From an uncultured Alphaproteobacteria bacterium (GTDB lineage: Bacteria; Pseudomonadota; Alphaproteobacteria; Puniceispirillales; Puniceispirillaceae), in assembly GCA_913031555.1 (NCBI GenBank), contig CAJWDO010000073.1, positions 1-7,500 of the forward strand: 7,500 nt of DNA. Reading direction: 5' to 3'. Below the pieces are notes generated by a model. It had not been told where the DNA came from, made no database searches, and saw nothing but the letters and a program-made list of their open reading frames with translations. This document shows, in pieces, positions 1 through 5,985 of this stretch. The position numbers and the translations under genes are program-made. How positions within the stretch are numbered: position 1 is the first letter of the stretch; every line of letters begins with the position of its first letter.

Positions 1-1
1 G

Positions 2-1492
2 CATCCGGTGGTGAAGACGCCGCATATTGATGCGCTTGCCGCCACCGGCACCCGCTTTGAAAATTTTCAGGTCACTTCGCCTGTCTGCATGCCAAACCGC
101 GCCTCCTTCATGACCGGGCGCTATCCCTCGACGCATGGGCTTCGTTATAATGGCTGCGTTCTGCCGACGGATAACAACTGTTTCACCGATGTGCTGGTCG
201 CCGCCGGCTATCGCACCGCGTCCATCGGCAAGAGTCACCTGCAGCCATTCACCGAAAAGCCGCCCCTGCGAACCGACGATTGCAAGGAACGTCTGATTGA
301 AGAGGCGCGGCGGGCTGATGACGCCATCCATAGCCATGAACAGCCGTCATCCTATGCCAGTGACACGCCCTACGACTTTGACGGCCCTTATTACGGTTTC
401 CAGCATGTAGATATGGTCACAGGCCATGGCGATCAGTGTAATGGCCACTATCAGCAATGGTTCCGGGCGAATTGCCCGGACTGGCGCGCCATGCATGATC
501 CAGCCAATGAATTGCCACATAATTACAGCTGCCCGCAGGCTTACCGCACGCCCATTCCCGAGGAATTCTACCCAACGCGCTATATTGGCGGGCAGGCGGC
601 GGACTGGATAACGGCACAGGCGCAGGAAGCCTCACCGTTTTTCGCCTATGTATCCTTTCCCGATCCGCACCATCCATTCAATCCCCCCGGCAAATATTGG
701 GATATGTACCATCCCGACCAGTTCGAGGTCAGCCTGCCATTCGAATCCCATCGCAATCCGACACCGCCGATGAACTGGATGAGTGACCAATGGCAAGCCG
801 GCGCCGAGGCGTTGAGCAAAACCACGGCACGGCGTGTTGATGAACAGCATCTTCGTGAGGCGATGGCGCTGACAGCCGGCATGATCACGATGATCGATGA
901 TGAAGTCGGTCGGCTCGTCGCGATGCTGAAGGCAAGTGGCCAATATGAGAATACGGTGATCTGTTTCAACGCCGACCATGGTGACTATCTTGGCGATTTC
1001 TCACTGTTGCTGAAGGGGGCGATGCCCTTCAGGTCAGTCACCCAGGTGCCGATGATCTGGTCCGATCCGGCGGATCGGAAGGGACGTGTGACCGAGGCGC
1101 TTGCCTCGACCATCGACATTTCGGCGAGCATTCTCGACCGTGTCGGCCTGACGCCGTATCACGGGATGCAGGGTGAAAGTTTCCTGCCGGTGATCAATGG
1201 CGAGGAGTCAGATTGCGAGGCGGTGCTGACCGAATTCAACGACCTTGGCGCGCGGCTTGGCTTTACACGGCCGGCACGGGTGCGAAGCTTGCGCACCGCC
1301 AGTTGGCGCTACACCCTTTATCAGGGTGAACCATGGGGGGAGCTATATGACCTTGTGGCCGATCCGCAGGAAACCCACAATCTCTGGAACAGCTCCGCCC
1401 ATGCCGAAATCAAGGCTGATTTGACGCTGCAGCTTGCGCATATGTTGGCCGGCCAAATGGATGAAAGCCCGGTCTCGCACCTTCTTGCGTGA
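2..1492 (+). CDS. Sulfatase family hydrolase (5'-truncated)
   Basis: Hydrolase of the sulfatase branch of the alkaline-phosphatase superfamily, expected to cleave sulfate (or possibly phosphonate/phosphate) esters. The reading frame is open to the window edge, and the text before the first possible GTG (base 8) reads His-Pro-Val-Val-Lys-Thr-Pro-His-Ile-Asp, which is typical family sequence. The true start, with the first metal-binding Asp pair, therefore lies upstream, probably a few tens of residues. Numbering from that GTG, the formylglycine motif is C27-M-P-N-R31 followed by ASFMTGRYP; Cys27 would be oxidised to the catalytic aldehyde by a maturase not seen here. Other family landmarks are PDPHHPF (His221/His222), the metal-binding D323-H-G-D326 and Lys336. 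The C-terminal part (YDLVADPQETHNLW) is the usual sulfatase ending. No signal peptide can be judged because the N-terminus is missing. Substrate is unknown; a phosphonate monoester hydrolase is an alternative. Confidence 0.93.
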   Translation, partial: HPVVKTPHIDALAATGTRFENFQVTSPVCMPNRASFMTGRYPSTHGLRYNGCVLPTDNNCFTDVLVAAGYRTASIGKSHLQPFTEKPPLRTDDCKERLIEEARRADDAIHSHEQPSSYASDTPYDFDGPYYGFQHVDMVTGHGDQCNGHYQQWFRANCPDWRAMHDPANELPHNYSCPQAYRTPIPEEFYPTRYIGGQAADWITAQAQEASPFFAYVSFPDPHHPFNPPGKYWDMYHPDQFEVSLPFESHRNPTPPMNWMSDQWQAGAEALSKTTARRVDEQHLREAMALTAGMITMIDDEVGRLVAMLKASGQYENTVICFNADHGDYLGDFSLLLKGAMPFRSVTQVPMIWSDPADRKGRVTEALASTIDISASILDRVGLTPYHGMQGESFLPVINGEESDCEAVLTEFNDLGARLGFTRPARVRSLRTASWRYTLYQGEPWGELYDLVADPQETHNLWNSSAHAEIKADLTLQLAHMLAGQMDESPVSHLLA

Positions 1493-1548
1493 GGCTCTTT
1501 TTGTAAGCGCGGCGGTTTGGCGCCTTGTATCGCCGCCGCCGTCGCCGC

Positions 1549-1552
1549 AGGA
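1549..1552 (+). promoter_or_regulatory. Ribosome binding site deciding the protease start
   Basis: AGGA sits 7 bases before ATG 1560. It supports that start over the upstream in-frame ATG at 1434, which would put 59 bases of overlap into the sulfatase and add 42 residues ahead of the signal peptide. Confidence 0.55.
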
Positions 1553-1559
1553 TGCATTC

Positions 1560-2732
1560 ATGGGCTATCAGATGAATGACCGGACGGGCTTTGCCGCCTT
1601 CCTGCGCCGCCTGCTTGTGACAATGTTCCTTGGGTTTATTGGGCTTGTGGGTGGTCTGTCGCCTGTCATAACCCCGGTGATGGCGGCAGCGTGTGACGCG
1701 CCGGCGGCGGTGTGCGCGTGGCAGGACAGGATTGTCGGGATCAAGACGCCAAACATGATTGCCAGCGGCACCATTCTGCCAGGCGGTTACATTGTCACAA
1801 ACCATCATGTCGCCGAGGATCATCCGAGGCTGATCACGCGTGATGTGCGGGGCGCCATCACGCGGGCGGTGCCACAACCGCATGATGCCGAGGTTGATCT
1901 TGTCCTGCTGCGGCCGGAAGGAACGTCGCCAAATCCGCCGGATGCGACCATGCCGTCCCAGACCTCATCGGAGCCGCAGCAGCTGTTCATTGTCGCTTTT
2001 GATCAGGGCCGCAACGGGCCGCGTGTCTACCGACCGGGGGATTGGGCCCGCTACCCGCGTGATGGTGCCTCGATGCGCGCGCGCATCCATACCAACGCCC
2101 GTGCGCTGCCTGGCAATAGCGGCGGTGCGGTTGTTGACGACAAAGGGACTCTGGTTGGGATTCTGGCCTCGGGCGATGGCAAGATCAGCGAGGTCATTCC
2201 GGCCGCGCATATCGGGACTGTCGCCGGACGTATGGACCCGTCACATGCCGATGGTTTTGCCGGGACCGGGAAGGCCATTCGCGAATGTGCTGATGCGCTG
2301 TATGACACGACGTCGATCTCCCGCGACCCGCCGCCTGATATTGTCAGTGTGATCGAGACACGCTGTATGGCGTCAGAAAACAAGCAGCTTCTGGACCAGG
2401 CCGGGCAGAGTTTTGGCCGCTGGTGGATGTTCGCGCGGTCACGCGCCTTTCTGCAACGCAGTCTTGAACTGGACCCGGACAGCCCGAACAGCCTGATGTC
2501 AATGGCGGTCACGCTGCATCTTGACCGCGATATGGCCGCGGAACTGCCCATCCTCAGGCGCTATCTGGAGATTGACCCGGCGAACGCGCAGGCACTGCGG
2601 ATGGCGTTGCAGGTGGCGGGTGGCCTTGGTGAACGGGAGTTCGGCATGCAGGTGCTGGAATTGATGCGGCGTCACAACCCGGCCGCCGTGCCCCTTGCCG
2701 AATCCTTTCTTGGACAGGCCTTTACCGATTAG
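1560..2732 (+). CDS. Exported trypsin-like serine protease with TPR-like C-terminus
   Basis: Predicted 390-residue exported serine endopeptidase. The frame is open upstream to an ATG at 1434, but that start would overlap the sulfatase. I chose ATG 1560 because AGGA (1549-1552) lies 7 bases ahead and the product then begins with a signal peptide: Arg-Arg, a hydrophobic stretch (about residues 20-40) and a cleavage site near AAA-C45. The chymotrypsin-fold triad is visible: His83 in VTNHHVA, Asp113 in EVDLVLL, and Ser187 in LPGNSGGAVV, followed by the usual GTLVGILASG strand. The four mature cysteines (45, 52, 243, 269) could form two disulfides, consistent with a periplasmic location. From about residue 285 the protein is helical, with TPR-like units (RAFLQRSLELDPDSPNSLMS, then LRRYLEIDPANAQALRMALQ), probably for partner binding. 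No PDZ domain is visible, so it is not a standard DegP/HtrA. It lies 67 bp after the sulfatase and may share its transcript. Confidence 0.88.
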   Translation: MGYQMNDRTGFAAFLRRLLVTMFLGFIGLVGGLSPVITPVMAAACDAPAAVCAWQDRIVGIKTPNMIASGTILPGGYIVTNHHVAEDHPRLITRDVRGAITRAVPQPHDAEVDLVLLRPEGTSPNPPDATMPSQTSSEPQQLFIVAFDQGRNGPRVYRPGDWARYPRDGASMRARIHTNARALPGNSGGAVVDDKGTLVGILASGDGKISEVIPAAHIGTVAGRMDPSHADGFAGTGKAIRECADALYDTTSISRDPPPDIVSVIETRCMASENKQLLDQAGQSFGRWWMFARSRAFLQRSLELDPDSPNSLMSMAVTLHLDRDMAAELPILRRYLEIDPANAQALRMALQVAGGLGEREFGMQVLELMRRHNPAAVPLAESFLGQAFTD

Positions 2733-3921
2733 GATCCGCCACCTGGAAACCAAAATCGTCTGTCGGGTCAGGAATCCAGCCATGAACAAGCGGTATGCCC
2801 GGCGCGCCGATAGCGCGTGAGGTCAGAAAGTCGATGATGGCAGCTGTGTCGGCATCGGGGTTTGCGTCGAGATACCGCGCCGCCAGCGCCGCGACACGCG
2901 GCACGGCATAGCTGGTGCCACCGGTTTCAGCCAAGGCACCGCGATGGTCGATGACCTCGACCTGTTCCGCCGGCACCATCAGATCTACCGTTGTCGCCCC
3001 GGTATTTGACCCACGCCCAAGCCTGCCAAAATCATCCGACGAGGTGACAACAATCATGTTCGCCAGTGGAAGCGCGGCGGGATAGACCGGCACGCGGTCA
3101 AGATCGCGCCCGTTATTGCCGGCCGAGACGATAAACAACATCTGCGGATTCGCCTGTGCCGCCGCTTCAAAGCATGTCCAGTCCGACCGGGAATTCGACC
3201 CCATCGACAGGCTGACAATCCGCACCGACAGCTTTGCCATATGCTCGATCAGATCGCCGAAGCGGCACATGTCGGGTGCCGGAAAGCGGTAAATGGCGAT
3301 GTCTGTCTTTGGTGCCTCGCGGGCCAGAACGCTGAATACCGTGGTGCCGTGATGCTGGGGGAAATAGGGATTGGCGCGCGGGTCGGCATCAAACGGGCGT
3401 CCATCATCATCCCAGAAATCATGGCCAAGAAGCTTCCCGTCACCATCGGTGGCAAAATGCGGTTTCAGGGCTGACAGCAGATAATTCACTCCGGTATCTA
3501 CATGCGCCATCACCGCGGTACCCGGGCCGGCGTCAAGACGGGGAAGGGGTGGGTTCTGCGGTTCACGGGCGATTACACTGCCAAGGTCCGGTGCCAGAAC
3601 CTCGATCATATCCACCGTGCCATCAGGCATGCGTGTCAACCGGCGGGCCTCCAGCACCTTGCAGGGCTGCAGCGTCCTGATCAGCATCAAGGGGCGGTCT
3701 GTTGCGTCCTGGACATCAATCATCGCAAGGCGCCAGTCCGGACCGGGCGGGCGCAGTCTGACTGTTGTCGTGCCGGGCTGATCAGGAACAGTGAAGATCG
3801 TGTCCCCGGTCGCCTGGGCGGCGGCAACCCAGTCGCAGACGGCCTCTTGCGACGGGGCGGCGGCGGCAGGCCCGGCACAGATGGTGGCCATCAGCAACAG
3901 CCACGCCAACCGGCTTTTCAT
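2722..3921 (-). CDS. Exported subtilisin-family (S8) serine protease
   Basis: Predicted 399-residue secreted or periplasmic subtilase. The chosen start (ATG 3921-3919) overlaps the stop of the upstream ThDP gene as ATGA and has AAGG 7 bases ahead (3932-3929). It gives a classic signal peptide, MKSRLAWLLLMATICAGPAA, cleaved near AAA-P. An in-frame ATG 11 codons upstream would spoil that peptide. The triad is Asp142 (VMAHVDTGVN), His191 (HHGTTVFSVL) and Ser337 (GGTSYAVPRVAAL), with the oxyanion-hole Asn269 in SAGNNG. About 110 residues separate the signal peptide from the catalytic Asp; they do not show an obvious I9 propeptide, so maturation is uncertain. Four mature cysteines (29, 87, 219, 250) could pair. 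The C-terminus ends soon after the catalytic domain with no added anchoring domain. Its 3' end overlaps the convergent trypsin-like gene by 11 bp. Substrate is unknown. Confidence 0.92.
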   Translation of the reverse strand: MKSRLAWLLLMATICAGPAAAAPSQEAVCDWVAAAQATGDTIFTVPDQPGTTTVRLRPPGPDWRLAMIDVQDATDRPLMLIRTLQPCKVLEARRLTRMPDGTVDMIEVLAPDLGSVIAREPQNPPLPRLDAGPGTAVMAHVDTGVNYLLSALKPHFATDGDGKLLGHDFWDDDGRPFDADPRANPYFPQHHGTTVFSVLAREAPKTDIAIYRFPAPDMCRFGDLIEHMAKLSVRIVSLSMGSNSRSDWTCFEAAAQANPQMLFIVSAGNNGRDLDRVPVYPAALPLANMIVVTSSDDFGRLGRGSNTGATTVDLMVPAEQVEVIDHRGALAETGGTSYAVPRVAALAARYLDANPDADTAAIIDFLTSRAIGAPGIPLVHGWIPDPTDDFGFQVADPNR

Positions 3922-5543
3922 CTGCGCACCTTTGGCATCAGGACGAAATCCCATGGTGAGGGAAGCTCGCCGACAGGCACTTCGATCACGCTTGGCCCGT
4001 CATACGCCATCGCGATCTCGAGGCTGTGCCGCAAGTCTTCCGGCGTCGAGGCCAGCAGACCCTGCGCGCCGAATGAGGTGGCAAGCGCGGCGAAATCCGG
4101 GCTGCTCAAATCCGAGGCTATCAGGCGGCTATCATAATTGTCGATCTGCAGGCGCCGGACATTGCCAAAGGCGTTGTCGTTGAAAATGACCACTGTCAGC
4201 GGAATCTGGTGATGCACTGCCGTGGCAAGTTCGGTGATGGTGAACAGCGCACCGCCATCACCGCTGATCGCCACGACAGGGACATCACGGCGGGCATGGG
4301 CAACGCCAAGCGCGGTCGCAATACCATAGCCAAGTGTTCCCTGATAGCCGGTGGAGATGAATGTCCGCGGCGCATAGCTCGGAAAGGCAAAGCGCGAGAC
4401 ATAGCCTGTCTGTGTCAGTTCATCGACAAAGATTCCCTCTGGCGGAAGCGTGTCACGGATGGCACCAAGCCAGGCCATCTGTGGGCCAAGACGTTGCGCA
4501 TATTCGGCGGCGCGCCTTCCCTTTACATCAACTGCCTTCGCCAGCCAGTCGGCATTGGGGTCGGCCTTTGCGTCGACAGCCGCCAGAAGTGCCGGCAGCG
4601 CATCACCTAGCGATGCATGGATCCCGACATCGATTTTCGCGCTGCGGCCAATCTGCGTCTTATCAATATCGATATGGATGATTTTCATGTCATCATCCTG
4701 ACCCCAGGCATTGACCTGACTTTGCAGGCGCGTGCCAAGTCCGATTACCAGATCGACATCGGCCCACAGGCTGTGCGCCACCGGCATGCCGATCGACAGA
4801 TCTTCATCATCCGGCATTATGCCATGACCAGCGCGAAAGGCGACCACGGGCGCGCCAATCCGATTCGCAAGCTGGCGAACGGTCGAGGCATCGTCCTGCG
4901 CGCCGCCACCAACGACAATCATCGGTGATCGTGCCGCCGCGATCAGTCGCGCCGCCTGATCAATGGCGTCGGTATCAAGTGGTGGCATGGCATTGGCGGC
5001 AACTTCCAGCCTGGAACCGTCATCAGCAACCGCCTGTCCCCACAGATTGACGGCAACCTCCAGCCCGACAGGGCGAGGGCGTCCGGATTTCAGATTGCGA
5101 AAAGCTGCCTGCAACGTTGCGGCCGCATCCTGCGGGCCAGTGATCCGGTGGCTTGATTTGGTCAGCCTTTCGAGAATGCCAAACTGGTCGGGGATCTCAT
5201 GCAGCAATCCATGACCCTTGCCCTGCGCGCCAAGCGGGATTTGGCCGGCAAGTGCCAGAACCGGCGCGTTCACCGCATAAGCGGTAGACAGGGCGGCGGT
5301 GGTGTTCAGAAAGCCCGGGCCGGGAACGACGCAAAAGGCCTGTGGACGGCCGGTGGCAAGCGCCGCACCGGTCGCCATATAGGCCGCGCCCTGTTCGTGT
5401 CGTGTCTGGATTGGTGTGATCCGGTCGGTGCGGTCGAAAATGGCATCGAAAAATCCATCATTCTGGACACCGGGAAGACAATAGAGCTGGTCTATCCCGT
5501 TGGCGATCAGCGTTTCCGCAACAAGGTCGGCAATGTTCATCAT
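3918..5543 (-). CDS. Thiamine-diphosphate enzyme, acetolactate synthase/decarboxylase family
   Basis: Full-length 541-residue cytoplasmic ThDP-dependent enzyme related to acetolactate synthase large subunit, benzoylformate decarboxylase and similar 2-oxoacid enzymes. The order is the standard three domains: pyrimidine-binding (about 1-170), central (about 190-325) and pyrophosphate-binding (about 365-530). Glu50 in TRHEQGAAYMA is the catalytic glutamate that activates the cofactor. The Mg/ThDP motif is G428-D-G430 with N455-D-N457 about 25 residues later. The stretch VPGPGFLNTTAAL replaces the SGPGATN seen in true acetolactate synthases, and GLLHEIPDQ stands in the region of their QE motif, so I doubt it is the biosynthetic IlvB; no small-subunit gene is next to it. 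GGGA (5552-5549) precedes tandem ATGs at 5543 and 5540, either of which could start. It is the first gene of a two-gene unit with the S8 protease. The reaction and substrate cannot be named from sequence alone. Confidence 0.9.
   Translation of the reverse strand: MMNIADLVAETLIANGIDQLYCLPGVQNDGFFDAIFDRTDRITPIQTRHEQGAAYMATGAALATGRPQAFCVVPGPGFLNTTAALSTAYAVNAPVLALAGQIPLGAQGKGHGLLHEIPDQFGILERLTKSSHRITGPQDAAATLQAAFRNLKSGRPRPVGLEVAVNLWGQAVADDGSRLEVAANAMPPLDTDAIDQAARLIAAARSPMIVVGGGAQDDASTVRQLANRIGAPVVAFRAGHGIMPDDEDLSIGMPVAHSLWADVDLVIGLGTRLQSQVNAWGQDDDMKIIHIDIDKTQIGRSAKIDVGIHASLGDALPALLAAVDAKADPNADWLAKAVDVKGRRAAEYAQRLGPQMAWLGAIRDTLPPEGIFVDELTQTGYVSRFAFPSYAPRTFISTGYQGTLGYGIATALGVAHARRDVPVVAISGDGGALFTITELATAVHHQIPLTVVIFNDNAFGNVRRLQIDNYDSRLIASDLSSPDFAALATSFGAQGLLASTPEDLRHSLEIAMAYDGPSVIEVPVGELPSPWDFVLMPKVRR
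3929..3932 (-). promoter_or_regulatory. Ribosome binding site of the S8 protease, inside the ThDP gene
   Basis: On the minus strand AAGG (within AAAGGTG) lies 7 bases before ATG 3921. It sits within the last codons of the upstream gene, and together with the ATGA overlap it fixes the protease start and suggests translational coupling. Confidence 0.65.
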
Positions 5544-5597
5544 AAGTGTCCCAGCTCAGAGCCCTGCGGTTTCATGATTTTGTCGGATCACGTCGCA

Positions 5598-5625
5598 TTG
5601 ACGGGGTCAGCAAAGATGGAATACT
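5598..5625 (+). promoter_or_regulatory. Possible sigma-70-like promoter toward the PEPC-like gene
   Basis: TTGACG (5598-5603) is followed after 16 bases by AATACT (5620-5625), a 4 of 6 match to the -10 consensus. It points toward the PEPC-like gene but would leave an untranslated leader of about 350 bases. This may be chance. Confidence 0.2.
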
Positions 5626-5785
5626 CGCCCCGCCGCTTTTCAAACGTCGCGCGATGCGGGGTGGCTGTCAACGTAGCGGTGGAACATCGGCTCACTGGAT
5701 AGGGTCAACGGATCGATTCACAGCTTGCGAAGCCCCGCCAGACCAGCATAATGCCAGTAATTCAAATATCTTTTTACCGGGTGCA

Positions 5786-5799
5786 TCATGCCAGCATGA
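5786..5799. repeat. Perfect 14-bp dyad, operator-like
   Basis: TCATGC-CA-GCATGA is a perfect six-base inverted repeat with a two-base centre. GGGT (5779-5782) and ACCC (5801-5804) outside it can also pair, giving a larger imperfect dyad. It lies in the lower-GC part of the divergent intergenic region. No T-run follows on either strand, so an intrinsic terminator is unlikely; a regulator binding site is the better reading. Confidence 0.4.
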
Positions 5800-5912
5800 G
5801 ACCCCGTTCCGGTGTGTTCGACATCCAGCAGTCTGTGAGGATTGCCCGGAGGGCATCGCAATGGCCGGCTGGCTGGATCGTCGCGGACTTGGTCCGTCGC
5901 CATTCACGGACA

Positions 5913-5966
5913 GGCCAGTTAAAGGCCAGTGAAAGGCCAGAGAAGGCCGGTGACGGGCCAGAGACA
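5913..5966 (+). repeat. Degenerate 10-11 bp tandem repeat, about five copies
   Basis: Five successive units start with GGCCRG or a close variant: GGCCAGTTAAA, GGCCAGTGAAA, GGCCAGAGAA, GGCCGGTGAC and GGGCCAGAGAC. They run head to tail without spacers and end about 20 bases before the chosen PEPC-like start. The frame of that gene is closed by TAA at 5920-5922, inside the first unit. If a GTG at 5929 or 5950 were the real start, part of the repeat would be translated. Confidence 0.75.
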
Positions 5967-5971
5967 AATGC

Positions 5972-5976
5972 AGGGA
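5972..5976 (+). promoter_or_regulatory. Ribosome binding site of the PEPC-like gene
   Basis: AGGGA lies 9 bases before ATG 5986 and favours that start. The in-frame ATG at 5968 and GTGs at 5950 and 5929 have weaker or no matching sites ahead of them. Confidence 0.5.
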
Positions 5977-5985
5977 CAGAACCAT

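Larger units (their letters stand above)
5544..5985. other. Divergent intergenic region, about 440 bp
   Basis: This stretch separates the divergently transcribed ThDP and PEPC-like genes and should hold both promoters. It is less GC-rich around 5750-5780 than the flanking genes. Several frames stay open here, but none shows a recognisable motif or protein-like composition, so I call no gene. It contains a weak promoter-like pair, an operator-like dyad and a tandem repeat array, described separately. One GANTC site (5715-5719, GATTC), the recognition sequence of the CcrM methylase in many alphaproteobacteria, is present; its significance is unknown. No tRNA or clear intrinsic terminator is visible. 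Confidence 0.7.

Noticed and set aside
1509..1536. Inverted repeat GCGGCG/CGCCGC after the sulfatase stop as a terminator
   Set aside because: The six-base stem has a 16-base loop and no following T-run; such GC-rich pairings are common in this DNA.
1434..1559. N-terminal extension of the trypsin-like protease to ATG 1434
   Set aside because: It would overlap the sulfatase by 59 bases, lacks a good ribosome site and buries the signal peptide.
1410..1883. 157-codon minus-strand open frame across the sulfatase/protease junction
   Set aside because: Antisense shadow of two motif-bearing genes; the product is Arg/His-rich without recognisable features.
3502..4137. 211-codon plus-strand open frame
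   Set aside because: Antisense to the well-supported S8 protease and ThDP genes; Arg/Gly-rich shadow translation typical of GC-rich DNA.
5643..5671. Minus-strand TTGACA as -35 of the ThDP gene promoter
   Set aside because: The -35 match is perfect (5671-5666), but at 16-18 bases spacing there is no acceptable -10 element.
5546..5932. 128-codon plus-strand open frame in the intergenic region
   Set aside because: Its start lies in the ThDP leader, its composition is not protein-like, and it runs into the repeat array; no ribosome site or motif supports it.
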